DNA from: Zantedeschia hybrid cultivar
Lineage: Eukaryota; Streptophyta; Magnoliopsida; Alismatales; Araceae
NCBI GenBank assembly: GCA_030544215.1
Contig: JARZZO010000011.1
Span: forward strand, 9,286,001-9,350,000
Length of the DNA: 64,000 bases
Direction: 5' to 3'
In this document: one piece after another, positions 20,701 to 33,103 of the stretch
Numbering within the stretch: position 1 is the stretch's first letter
Layout: every line of letters begins with the position of its first letter
The notes under the pieces: model-generated
What the model was told of the DNA's origin: nothing
Databases searched by the model: none
The model's input: only the letters and a program-made list of their open reading frames with translations
Made by a program: the position numbers and the translations under genes

Positions 20701-23700
20701 TAGATATTAAAACTTTGATGTGCTCTCAAGAATTAGATTAACATTCCATTCTCAGATCATAGGTCCCTCTCACAACCATTTTTATAATTGTCTTCATGCA
20801 TATGATTTTCATGGTATATAATTAGGGAACCTCATGGTATGCATCTCTAACATTTTAGATTAGAGGCATATTTATGATAGCAATTGTAATGCTGCACCAC
20901 AACCAACCATATCAAACCCATGCCAATGATTAGCCTAAGTTGAACATATCTCACAACATCTTGTTATGCACTGTGAGACTTGATTTTTGATCTATCTTTT
21001 TTCTTTTGAAAAGAATTTAAAAGATTTAGATTTTCAAAAGAATCTCTTTTTGTTTTAAGTGTAGACTTTGAGAACTTAGGATTAGCCCTCAGTAAGTCTA
21101 GGGTTTTAAATCAGACAAGTGAATCCGTGAAGCCGACCTCTCCTTACTGACCTCGATCAATTACGCCAATCACTAATTAGCAACCCTTGATTAACCGTCT
21201 GTTGATGCCCTTGAAATAATAACGCACTAAAGTTTGGAGCGTTGAATCGCACCATAAATCAAACACATCATTTCACTGATCTTTGCATTCAACACCTTCG
21301 AACTTGATGTTCATTTTGAATCCCTTTGAGAATTATAAAGGATCCTTAAAGGATATCACCTCACATGGAGTGCATGTGAGCTTGAGACCCTTAAAGGATA
21401 CTAAGAGGACATGCCTTGAGTAAGATTCTTTTTAAAACCCTTAAAGGATACTTTATGATTTGATAAGATCCCTTAAATATCCTTTATGAAACTCAAAAAG
21501 TTCATGAGGATTCCTTAAGTGCAATGATTTGTTTCTTCTCTCTTTTATCTTTTTGAAGATTTGAAAGAAAGAGACTTGATCAATGGGGCATGATGGCCAC
21601 CACTTAACCAACACAATTCCTTAAAATAATGGTCCTCCAACCAATATGAAGGGGCCGAAGTTAGTTAACTTAAAATCTGATTTAAATCCTTAATAATTTG
21701 AGGGAACATATGAAATAGTCAAATTGAACACATCCACAAGTCATGCACAAGTTCATTAGTCACATTTAATTAAATCGAACTTTGGTTATTCCGCCAACAG
21801 GAATGAACCACAATTTTACCAGCATTTGGCCATACCAACATTAGGAACATACTAAGAAATGCACTTTGGTCACTCCAACGATAGGAGTAAACCACAAACT
21901 TAATGGCCATTCCACTAATAAGAATGGACCACAAATTTAATGACCATTCCACCAATAGGAATGAACCAAGAAAAGGACTTTGATCACTCTACCAATAAGA
22001 GAGAACCACAAATTTAATGGCCATTCTACCAATAGGGATGGACCACAAATTTAATGGCCATTGCACCAATAGGGATGGACCACAAATTTAATGGCCATTG
22101 CACCAATAGGGATGGACCAAAAATTTAATGGCCATTCCACCAATAGGAATGAACCACAAATTTAATAGTCATTCCACCAATAGGGGTAAACCATGAACCT
22201 ATGGCCATTCCAACCATAGGAATGGACCAATATTTGTATAAACTTATGGCCATCCCAACCATAGGAATGGGCCATAAATGTAACACACTTGAGGCCATTC
22301 TAATGATAAGAATGGACCAAATTAGGTGAATTTATGGCCATTCTACCGATAAATATGGACGATAGATTTATTAAATTTATAGCCATTCTATCGATAAGAA
22401 TAGACTATCATTTTATCTCTTTTTACATAAACAAAATGTTAACAATTGTGCAAGTCTTCCACGTACTACGTCGGGGCTTTGAATATGTCCTCGGGCAGAG
22501 CTTCGGTGCTTTTTTTCTCTCTCTCTCTCTCTCTCTGTCTTCCCCACCCACCGGTAGGGAGTTCCAAAGGAACCGGTGGGGGGGAAGGGGGCTTCTATTT
22601 CTTCCTCCCCCCTCTTCTTTTCTTTTTTGTTCTGATGCCCCTACTCAAAAAAATATGTTCAACAACTACCAATGGGGGGTCCCACCGGTGGCCCTTCCCC
22701 CTCATCCTTTCCTTCTTCTTCTTCTTTTTTTTATTTTTTAAATGGGAAACCACCCACCGGTGGGGGCCCAACCGGTCGGGGGTTGGCTACCGGCGGGGGT
22801 ACCCACCGGTAGCCCCCTCCTCACTCTCTCTTTTTTTTTCTTTCTCTCTATCTCTCTCTTCCCCACCCACCGGTGGGGGGTTCCAAAGTAACCGGTGGGG
22901 GAGGGGGTCTTCTATTTCTTCCTCTCCCCCCTCTTCTTTATCTTTTTGTTCTCATGCCCCTCTTCAAAAAAGTATGTTCAACATGCATCTAACACGTTTT
23001 TTAGTCACACACAAAACAATAAAAACATCTACCATTGAAAGGCACTGCCACATTTTTTGATGTATCGTACGAGTACCAGCAACCATAACAGTAGTCTGTA
23101 CTCCGTACCCACATTCTGCTGCTAGAGCTTGTCCAAAATAGAATTGGTTGATTATTTTTTCAGACAAGAGCCACAAATCAATTGTTATTGCTTATGAATA
23201 TCTTCCATCAACAATTTTTAAGGCCCTATATTTTCCAGGTAGTAAAAGGAGACAGCCTTTGGCATGGTGCACTTACCCATTTTAAGTGTGCTTAGATAAT
23301 AAATGCATTACCACATTAAGAAACATCTGGTCATTCATCAGATGATTTCACATAAGTAGATCCCATCATTCAAGGGCAGCTTTTTAATCATAGAAATCCT
23401 TTAAAAAAGAATATGCTCAAAATATATTGAAAAGAATTTTCAACTGATTGAAGAATAGGGTAATACATGAAAAGAAAAAGAAACTTAAGTTACCTAAAGC
23501 AAGGCCCAGCTCATGAAAAAGCTCATTCAGATGATCACGTTTCAGCTTCTCCCTTTCAGCCTTGTGAATCTTCTTTGGAACTCTATACTGGTTCTTTTTG
23601 CTGGGGGGAGACCTGTATTATGAAAATTTTCACATCTTGAGGCAGAATAGATAAAGGAAATGTCCATTAGATTCTAGCACAGTAAAGATACAGGAATCTG

Positions 23701-24230
23701 TAATGAGCAAAACAATATAAACTTAACCAAGGTACAATATCACAAATGGCATGTTGCCTGGAGATCTCTCTCCTCTTGACAGTTCGACAACAAAAAAAAA
23801 ACTTTCCTGAAGCTCAATAAAACCAATAGGAATATCAGGATAAACAAATACACAGATCACACCAGCCAAAGGTCAGAAGCAATATAGTAAACCAAAACAT
23901 GACAAACAAATCACCAGGGGTCAAAACTTTTAAAAGTTAGTTGATGACATCCAGAAGGATTGCAAGAAAAACAAAACCATGACAACATGCATTACCACAC
24001 AAAGGATGACTTGAATTTGGGAAACAGTGCAATTATCAGAGTGGAAAATGCAGATTCAGATGTTTGTTACTTTGGAATGATGAAGCATTATACCAGCCAA
24101 GGGGAGATCATGCATCAGTCTTCCCCCAAAAAAAAGCACGACTGTCTGCCCTCCCTCCCTCCCTACCCTATGTCCACCGGCCAACCCACCAACCAACCCA
24201 CGCACACATGCACACATGCGTGCGCCGCGC

Positions 24231-24274
<44 letters not shown>

Positions 24275-27200
24275 TGTAGGTTCTTAACCCAACATTAATA
24301 ACCAATTAAAGTGTTTAAACATGATTAGGAAGCCCATTTACATAAAAAATAGCCTGGTTTCAAGCATTCTGGGCAGCCAATTGTGCACGCCAAGTTTTGT
24401 GGGTGGTCAACTATGTGGCCGTCCAGTCGATGCGCACTGGATACCAGTGCGTAGTGATAACTTTTTATAGAAAATTCGGATTAGGCATAGGTGGTACCAT
24501 TGAAAAGAGGATGAACAGATGTAAAACTTTGTCGAAGACCACTTTTTCTGATTATAACATGTAGATGGCTTAAAAATTCGATAATCAGTTTAGGAAAGTG
24601 GGACCGTGCAAACAGCGTTTGTGTTCTATTAGGATTCTTGATGATTCATGGAATGTAGGACTCATCTACGGTAACTCTAAACCAAAGGAGGTTATGAGGG
24701 GTTGTTTAGGGTTAGAACTCAGAAGTGGACTAGTATATAATCATCCCAAATTCATGCAGCAACCCTAGCTGCTGCCGGGATCATTCAAAGTTGAGTTGTG
24801 GGTGTTGTTATTGAGAGAAGAAAGAAGAGAAAATTTATTTCTTGAAGAAGGACTAATGTTTGATGTTTGCTGCACCTTCAAGAAGACCAAGAGAACGTGC
24901 TGAAGGCCAGGGAGCAAGAGATTTCGTGGAGAAGCCATAGGAGCTTGGTTTGGGAAATTTCGGCTCGTCCACGAGAGGTAGGTGATGATTACCCAACGTA
25001 TGAAATATTTTGTATTATACATATAAAAAACCCTAAATGTTTTCACATTTTTCAACTACTAATCGAGGTATAAGAAAGTTTTAATCATGTTTCAGAACCC
25101 AAATCGACCAAAAAATAGTCCAGAGAAACCCCAAGAAATCAAAAAATCTGGGTGTGTACGGTGCTTTCCAGATGGCCAAGTCAATGGCCGTCGGGTGCAC
25201 TGGACAGCCAGCACTCTGGCCACCCAGGCACTGGACGGCCAGCAGTGTGGCCATCCAGGTACCCCTGTTCTGATGCTACCTGCTGTCAGGTCTTTGGATC
25301 CTGGCAGACTTTCTGGAGTCCATTCTCCTTCCTCTGATGTCCAAATTGACCTGAAATTTTGATAGAAGCCTGTTCCAGATGTCTACTGCATCCCCACAAT
25401 TTTTTATATTTTTATGATTTTTTTATTATTTATTACATGAATATCTTGTCAAACTATGCAGTCTCTCCTAACAGTTTTGTTAACTCAATTTGCAGGCTCT
25501 GACCTCATTCGATTCATGTCCAAATCTCACTAAATTTTGTGGAGACCTTTACCAAGATATTTTTGACCCCTCTGTGAAATTTGAGAATTTTCTAACGTCT
25601 TTTGATATTTAATTCACCCTCTTTTGTAAGTTGCTGGAATCCACAAAGTTTAAACTCTCAGATTTGCTAGGGGAGTCTGAAATTATATCAAATCGATCAA
25701 GAAGTAAATGAAACTTTGTGGACACCTTTGTTACGACCCTTTGATTCTATTCACCAAGTTTGATTATGTTTTGAAACCGTTTCAATAATATCTCGATTGT
25801 TCCTGCAATTTTCTGTTCTGAAAATTAGATATTCATGCTGGAAAATATGAAACAAATCCCGAAAATTATGAGAAATTTTATGAAATGTTTCTAATATATG
25901 TTAACTCCTTGGAACATGCTTTTCCAGTAACTTCACAGAAATCATGCAGTTTGCCTTTAAATGACTTGATTTCCGTCAATTTGACTTGATTATGGCATTA
26001 TGTATGTTTAGTGCTACTGTTAATCGAAAAACCACAGAAATACGATCCCTTGGAATTATTATGAAACATGTGCCAGAACTGTGAGATGATTGTTTGGACA
26101 GTGCCCCCATAAGGGGGGTTTGGGCATATTCTATGAGCATCCATAGGGTATGTCAAGACTCATTGGTAACGGGTGGAATCCTGAATCTGGGACCTTGTGT
26201 AGGATTTTGAGTGGGACTTAAGACTCTCCGGTTATGCACAGTGACCAAGGCCTTAGCACCATTGCCTAGGTACTTTGGTAGTTGTGTTTGTGTCCCTTAT
26301 GTTGTAGTTAGATGCATGTCCGTTTGTTAGGTGTGGCATATATTAAATGTGCCACATGATAAGTGAATTTCGAAATTGCTTAGATCTTGAAAAATCTGTT
26401 TGAAACCTGATTATACAATTCTCACACCAATCCTGATTAAGTTGTAAACTTCGATCTTTGAATCATGCTCTATGTCATCTAGTTCAAGGAACTTAATCTT
26501 GTATTTGGAACCTATGATTTGCCTATGTGATGAATCTGAAATTTGAACTTCTTAATTCAATTATATGTTGCTAGCCTTGTCCAGTTGCCATATGATATAT
26601 GATATGAGCCTCCATATGTGTTGGAGGATTTGTGATATGTAACGGCTAGTAGTTTTGATTGACTAAGATCTTAATTGACGTAAGAAACATGCTATATGTA
26701 GTGAGACATGTATCAGACTTGTTGATGATTAGTGGAAAATGCACTTGATCCAATATACAATACATGTGATCTTAGTTTGTATTCATCTCCTTGTTTTGAG
26801 TTATATGTAGCATTGCACAATTCATCATGATATAGATTATCATTAAATTTCAACTATTCTAGATGTAGCATGTGGTGGGTAATGATGCCTACTGTGTACT
26901 TGTACAAATAAACCTACTAACCCTCTCAAACTCTACAGACAACGAGGAGCAAAGGTGTTTCTACTCAGCTTTAGATTAGGGAGACTTAGTCAACTTAAAG
27001 GTTGTCTAGCATAGCTTAGTAGTTTGATTTCAATTTAATAGAATGCAATATAGTAGAGACAATGAGAATGTGATGTATTTTTCTTTTATTAGTGAGTTGA
27101 GAGTTTTGAAAATTTTCCTATTAGTTGAACAACGTTATTTGTGGCTTTTGGTACTAGCTATATGTTGGACATTTTGGATCAATTGATGGTTCTTGGCATT

Positions 27201-29703
27201 TGTTTTATTTTATATTGCCATTGATAGCTATTTCTTATAATGCTATTTGTTTGCTGGGTTGATCACGTTGTTATGTGGCCTAAATCCGATGTGAGTCATT
27301 GGACTGGACCAGATCAGGAGCGAGCGCGTGAGAGAGAGAGAGAGAGAGAGATGCATACACAGAGAGAGAGAGAAGACTTTGCTACTTTGTTCAGAACCAC
27401 CCTTTCACCTAAAAGGTATAGTGAGAAGAAACCTTTGTCACAGTCATCCATGTGCTTCTCTATTTTTGTTACAAAGAGATCTAGGACTTACTAGCCTTGT
27501 TTGAGAAAGGAAATCCTTTCTTATCTTAGAGGTGTAGTGAGAAGCAATTGTCATCACAACCCTCCTTGTTTCTTTGTTTGAAAGTGACAAGCGTTTCATG
27601 CTGGAAGATTTCAAAGTTTATTCTCCTCTTAAAGAGAATTCTTCGAGAATGACTCGTTTAGATCCCATCTAAGGCATAACGTTCTTCTTCTTTTCTTCCT
27701 TGATGCATGGTGAATCCAACTATTCCATAGGGGGAGTGGAAGACATGAAAATCAACCCACTAATTTCAAGATTTTTTCTTTCTTTGAAAAGTAGATTGTA
27801 CCACACACTCATTCAAGGTGTTAGAAGGAATCCCAACGCATAACCTATTCATGCATAATCAAGTGAGGTTTATGCAAGTGAATATTGCAATTTTTTATGA
27901 TACTAATTTGCTAAATGCTACTGCACAGCTATAGATATCACACCAAAGAAAGATGGAAGAACATGCTTCTTCATTTTTCAAATACCAAATGGAATCTTGT
28001 ATGCTGTTAAAAAAACACAGGACCACCCTAAAGAAGACAGCTATCAACATTGATCACACACTATTGCATAATGCAAAGGATCTAAAACACATAGCATATG
28101 CAACCATAATTTGGCAAGACTGGATATGACTACTAAGTCTAGAAAAAGGTGTTGTATTATGTAAGAGATTATAATACATACTGCAGATCCATTTTCTTTA
28201 GTTGAAAAGCATCAAGGAACACCAAAAAAAATCAAGAAGACTCTGAAAGTTTATTTTGGAATGTAGATGCTGCAGAAGAAGGATATTCCTTACTGAAACA
28301 AAGCTATGACAATCAAGGAAATGAGACACTTCCAGGTTCTAATCATATTCAATATGGATTCATTTATTAAGGTATAATAGCAAGACTTCCAGTGTATTCC
28401 TTGCGAAAGATCAATAGATCAATGAGATGCAAAGTAATTGTTCTAGGATCAAATTCATCCACCACAATGCATTATTGGACGGGCTGCATTAAAGAAAGAA
28501 TAAAGAAATGAAGTGAAATCAGCATGGTTAATGTGAAAGAAATCAACGAAAGTTATGTAATATGCGAATGCCATTTTTTACATCACACTAGATTCAATAA
28601 CTCAAATATGCGTCAAGCTGTCAGCTAACAATTGATTTATTGGACAATGGAAGTGCATGCAACATCCTTAGACGTGTTTAGACTTTAAGACCCTCTCGAG
28701 TTCCTAAAGCCTATCTTTTGCCATTTTGCATCAGGAACATGATATCTGCTCTTTTTCACCATTAACATGAAGCAGATGTTCCATTCTTAATGTAAAATAG
28801 AAAATAAAAAAGACATCCAGGTGAAGGTTGCCTTGGCATACATTTCAAGCTGCATTTTGAATGCTCTATTCCTTCTACTAAAAGAAGCCATTGGTCAGGC
28901 CACTAAGTCTTAATCCAAGTTCTGATTTGAGATCCATAAGCTGCCAAATACACTAGTTTTAAGAACACTTCAGCCTTCAAATAAGTCCATCTACATAAGC
29001 CAGCACATTGACAAAACATATCTTCAGTTCAACATGGGTAGAAATCATTTTGTATTCTACTTCCCCAGTCATCTATTCTCTGTTCCATAGTAGGAATTCC
29101 TTGAGCATGAAAGCAATCAATTAACACTCGCAGTCTCAGTCATCATTGCACATTTCCACAGAATAACTATTCCTCAGTGTTCAATGCTCAATCGATTCCT
29201 ATTGGTTAGAGAACCAATAGTGCCCAACAATACACGGATTAGAGTGACAGAGTCTACGGCATGTAATTGTAAACTTCATCCCTCTTAATGGTTGTTAGTA
29301 AATGTAAAACATGGTTTGTACGTCTGGAAGGAAAATGAACAGAAAGAACCATGCAAATCAAACATTTTGACAACGGGCATTACCAGCAATACAGTCATGT
29401 CAAGTCATGAAGAGCATTACTCAAGCAAAAATACAACTTAAGACATGTTCAGCACTGTACTATATATAAAGAGCTAAAGACTTGCATTGCATCAACAACA
29501 ATAGCTGCTGATGCATGGATTTCCATCATAAATAATACAAGTGACTATGCAGTTTTCAGGCCATGCTATTTCAGAGCAATCACAACACACTGTACATTAT
29601 CAAAATCATGAAGACAATTGATGACTGACCTTCCAACTTGCTTTTCTGCCACCACAGCTCCCTCATCATCCCCAGAGGAAGTAACATCCGAAACCATGCT
29701 CAT
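17785..29703 (-). CDS. PYE-like (bHLH47): bHLH47/POPEYE-like transcription factor (iron homeostasis), 4 exons
   Basis: Exons: 29703-29630, 23612-23494, 19280-19153, 18228-17785. Splice sites are GT-AG and the frame joins through phases 2, 1 and 0 to 254 residues. The basic/helix-1 region is at about 35-62 (KKIHKAEREKLKRDHLNELF), helix 2 at 70-95 (NGKASILGDASRLLRDLL), then a leucine-zipper-like coiled coil to about 137 (VESLRRENAAL, VTVEKNELRDENLALEVEI). The tail is rich in Pro, Ser and Thr. This order and the RRENAAL...ESCYVTVEKNEL stretch match subgroup IVb factors such as Arabidopsis POPEYE, a nuclear repressor of iron-distribution genes during iron shortage. The first ATG follows an in-frame TGA; a second ATG two codons later (29697) is an alternative start. 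Introns 1 (6.0 kb) and 2 (3.9 kb) are unusually long and repeat-filled. An EAR-like DLNxxP motif, which I recall in Arabidopsis POPEYE, is not evident. Confidence 0.92.
18743..19006. mobile_element. Tourist-like MITE in intron 3 of the bHLH gene
   Basis: Ends GGCAGCGTTTGTTTGGGT and, inverted, GGCAATGTTTGTTTGGGC form about 18-bp terminal inverted repeats around 264 bp of non-coding DNA. The flanks are GAA on the left and TAA on the right, compatible with a decayed TWA target duplication. Confidence 0.7.
21780..22410. repeat. Minisatellite, unit about 37 bp
   Basis: Roughly sixteen imperfect copies of a unit containing GGCCATTCCACCAATAGGAA and TGGACCACAAATTTAAT. The middle copies (about 21900-22160) are the most alike and the outer copies drift. 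It lies in intron 2 of the bHLH gene. Confidence 0.85.
22505..22985. repeat. Duplicated CT-rich block with CCACCGGTGG palindromes
   Basis: Two direct copies (about 22510-22660 and 22825-22985) share a CT run, CCCCACCCACCGGT, GGGGTTCCAAAG, CTTCTATTTCTTCC and the end ATGTTCAAC. Between and within them ACCGGT recurs about eight times, several as the palindrome CCACCGGTGG. The Ser/Leu/Pro-rich frames over this block are not genes. Confidence 0.8.
24234..24271. repeat. (GA)n microsatellite
   Basis: About 19 uninterrupted GA units, directly after CGCGCGCACA. It abuts the left edge of the transposon-like segment that follows. Confidence 0.9.
24275..27240. mobile_element. Possible solo LTR or other transposon segment in intron 1 of the bHLH gene
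   Basis: The segment differs in style from the surrounding intron. It holds a plus-strand TATA box (TATATAATC at 24734), then a pyrimidine/purine-biased leader and a good splice donor (GAGAG|GTAGGTGATG, GT at 24978). It also has repeats of GGCCATCCAG/GGCCGTCCAG near 24415 and 25170-25260, and long LTR-like non-coding DNA. TG occurs at 24275, but I could not find a matching target duplication, so the limits are uncertain. No coding region is seen. Confidence 0.3.
27327..27372. repeat. (GA)n microsatellite, interrupted
   Basis: GA run interrupted by TGCATACACA. Confidence 0.85.
27373..29629. other. Rest of bHLH intron 1
   Basis: Intronic. I see no second gene, no long repeat and no RNA gene here. 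Confidence 0.4.
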
Positions 29704-30967
29704 CTCCTTGTATCAGATCAAATTCGTATATCACCTCTAAGAGAATCCTCCTCCTGACCATGATCAAATCCCGGCAAAATATAAGCATCTTACTCAAAAA
29801 TCCACGTCCCCACCCCCCACCCAAAAGGGAAAAAAAACAAACAAAACAAAACAAAAAAAACAAAAGGCATTCACTTGTCAAAAGGAGAAAGAGGCAAAAG
29901 GAGGTGCATTCCGAGAGTAGATACTTTCACCATTCACCAAGCTACTCCAAGTATGATAAGATGGCAAAAATAGACATCAAAGCCAGAATCACCCCGTGTT
30001 TTCCATCTTATCGATAACTCTCCATACCGTCCGAAGGGTTCAAACGAAACCATGCCTGTCTACTGTCTCAAAAATAGACATAAAGCAGGGGGAAGAAAGG
30101 GAATCCAATGACGCAGCATAATCAATGTCAAAAATAGAAGAAAAAGGGGAGAAAAGGGGACATCCGACCAAAAACAAATGAAACCAACAAAACGCCGAAA
30201 AGAAAAGGTGACGAGATCATAACTCCGAGAAATCGATCTAAAAAATACACAAGAACCTGAGGAAAAAAAGGAAATGCTATCCAGAACACACGAAACCAAT
30301 CACAACCCCGAAGAATATCTCCCCGCCTCTCCGGAGATCCCAACCGCCACAAAGAGAAATCAATCTAAAAACGCCAAAAAAAGGGAGGCTAAAAGGGAAA
30401 TTCGAACCATAACATACAAAACGAACAAAGCCCCGAAAGATGAAGATCTGACGCGGAGATCTCTACATCCACATAGAGAAACCCATCTCAAAAACACACA
30501 ACAAACTGCGGAAAAAGAAAAGAAAATCCGATCCAGAACACGCAACGCCAAACAAAACCCCGACTCCACGGAGATGATCACAACAGCTCCGCAGAGAGAT
30601 CAAACCGCAACCCCACCAGGCCACCACCACACGGGTCAACTAGACCGAAACCATTCCATCACCGTACTTCGCCGAGAAGCTGTGCTAAGGAAGGAGTGGA
30701 TCAGGCGGCGGCAAAGGAGGCGTTCGCAGGTCCCCGTCGCCGGCGTCGATCGGTGGTGGAGATGGAGAGCTCGATCTGTGGCAGCAGCAGCAGAGGAAGA
30801 AGAAGAAGAAGAAGAGTAGAGAAGAGGGGGAACGGCGACCGAGGCGTGCAGGTGGGGACGGGCAGGGAAGAAGAAAAGATCTGCCCCGGAAAGCACGAAC
30901 CCGCGTGTGCCCGGCACTCTCTCCTGCCCTTCTCATCGGGGACCATCGCTGCGCGCATTAGCTGCTG

Positions 30968-30975
30968 CCACGTGG
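30968..30975. promoter_or_regulatory. G-box CCACGTGG upstream of the bHLH gene
   Basis: A perfect 8-bp palindrome about 1.27 kb 5' of the bHLH start codon. Iron-response bHLH factors bind G-box/E-box sites in promoters of such genes, so this is a candidate control site. The region 30660-30930 between it and the start codon is purine-rich with GAA/GCA runs and could be 5' UTR. No TATA box was identified. Confidence 0.4.
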
Positions 30976-31099
30976 TCATCCGACGCGTGCCCAACCTCCA
31001 CCGGCGTCAGGTGTACCCTCACCCGCTGATAGTGTTACGAGTAAACCCTCCCCACTGCTGGGGATGGGATAGTAACAGATTGACCCATTATTAATTTTA

Positions 31100-31790
31100 T
31101 GAGAAAGATTTGTTGCACCGGATCGGTGTATCAAAAAAGATTTTTTTTGTAATTTTTTATTGTCTCAAATCTAATGTATATGATCATATAGTTCGATCTC
31201 AGTTGGAGAATCTAAAAATAAAATTCAAATCAAAAATATTTTTTATTGTTTATTGGGATTCCAGTTTTAATTTTTATGTTTCTTTTTATCATTCAATCGC
31301 CGAAGAAATTGTACAATCATGTAAGACATAATAAAAGCTATTTTATTTTTCATAACCATTTATTTTTCACAATTCCTAATCCGTTTACATCGTTGCCCAC
31401 AAAGCAACTCCTTGTAGTGGTCAGACAGCCAATATGATACTTGCTTTGCTTGTTCATTGCTTTAAAAGTTTTACTTGTGGACTATTTGAAAAACTTTTTG
31501 TAAAAGAAGTTCAGTTTTTGGTATCAAAAATTAATAAAAAAGAGTGTAACTAGAAATTAATTGTATAATACATGAATATCCATTGAATAATGAACGTATG
31601 TCATCATTATGATCCGGCGATGTCATGGCTTATAAGATTTAGGCAAAATCATAATTGTAATCTTATTCAACTGATATAGAGTACCAAATAAATAAAAAAA
31701 TTGTACTATACATGAATAAATAACAAAGGCTAAATAAAAGATATTTATTTTTTTAATTCAATACATGTACAGATACTCAAGGGTCTGGGA
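31100..31790. other. AT-rich intergenic DNA
   Basis: Nothing supported. Confidence 0.4.
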
Positions 31791-31874
31791 TTAAAGTGAT
31801 CCCAAGGGACAGTGGCAACGTGACGGGGGAGGAAACATTTTCTTTGGACGAAACTACCCTCGCTGGGTTTCCAT

Positions 31875-32026
31875 ACCATGTGAAGAGCCGCCCGCCCACA
31901 GGACCGCCGCTGACAGCCTCCCACCCATGTGAAGAGCCAGACCAGCTGGAGTGGGGTACGTGGCTCGCGGAAGTTGTTTACACGTGGAGGAGTCAGACAA
32001 GCTGGACAGGGGTACGTGGCTCACGG
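31875..32026. promoter_or_regulatory. GC-richer block with ABRE/G-box cluster and a 37-bp direct repeat
   Basis: Two copies of a 37-bp unit (31934-31970 and 31990-32026) each contain TACGTGGC, an ABRE core, at 31957 and 32013. An ACACGTGG lies between them at 31980. A second short repeat, CATGTGAAGAGCC, occurs at about 31877 and 31926. No gene start is evident on either side. The nearest gene 5' end is the bHLH gene about 1 kb to the left. Confidence 0.45.
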
Positions 32027-32229
32027 GCTTTGGCAGCAGCAACATCCACCTGGTCTGCTTTTTGGCTCCACCCGTATCAGTACATCCCTCGTGGCCACCA
32101 CGCAGCCGCGTCGATTTGGATCTAGCAAAGATCGTGGGAGCGCGTGGTTTGCACGAACTCCCGTACGATGAGCCGTCGATTCGGATAATGTTACGGCGAC
32201 GAAAAATGTTCATATTATCTTAAAAAGAT

Positions 32230-33090
32230 TATTATAAAAAGTTTTTGGATAATGTCACGGCCACGGGAAATGTTTATAGTTTTATCTAAAAAATGTTATT
32301 ATAATATACTTTTTTATCATCTTTATTTGTATTAGTGGAAAGCTCTTTTAAATACATCACTTAAATAAAGATGTATTTCTTTTACTTTTTGACCGCTATA
32401 GTCTTTCAGTATTCTTTATAAACTCGTATCATCTTTATATTTTATATTAGTCTTTGTAATTATTTAAAACATCCTTAAAAGGTTCTTCAGCCTTTCCTAA
32501 AATGTTCCTTTGGAATGATTTTATTAAGAACAATTCAAAGATTGTGAAGAATTTTAAGAAAATATAAAGATTGCAAGAACTTATAGAGAATATTGGAAGA
32601 TTATAAAGATTAAAAAATAAAATTCTTTACTTGTAAATAAGAATTGCCTAACAGCAAAAAGTGCGTACATAAATTATTCCACAATAATAGGTTCTTTTAA
32701 CTTCAATTTATGTCCAATAGAATGAAAAGGTAATTTTTTTCAATAACATTGACTATTGTTTGATCCATGCAAAACCTATTAGTCGTGGTCATGTTAATTA
32801 TCAAACCATCTAATTCTAACCTCTCAGGAGTTGTTTGAATTGATGTGAAAAATTAATTTTTATTTATTTGGATTGTCTTTAAGTATTGACCACTTTTACG
32901 TATATTAGATTGGCATCAAATACTAAAATAAAAAGTGAGAATCCAAAATATGTTATTCTCCTAGAAATGAACCGTAGATTGAAATCAAATTTTCATTTTC
33001 AGTAATTTGGAACCAGTAACTACAAAAGTCAAAGATTTCAGCATATTACGACTAGGATTCAGGATCCAACTATGTTTAACACAAGCTGAA
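32230..33090. other. AT-rich intergenic DNA
   Basis: Nothing supported. Confidence 0.4.
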
Positions 33091-33103
33091 CTAATATTGG
33101 ACC

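Noticed and set aside
21780..22410. Regular repeats as a CRISPR or centromeric satellite array
   Set aside because: The unit is only 37 bp, the array is short and it lies in an intron. Minisatellite is the simpler reading.
30640..31094. Several 70-180 codon frames upstream of the bHLH gene
   Set aside because: They run over GAA and GCA repeats on both strands and overlap the probable 5' UTR and promoter.
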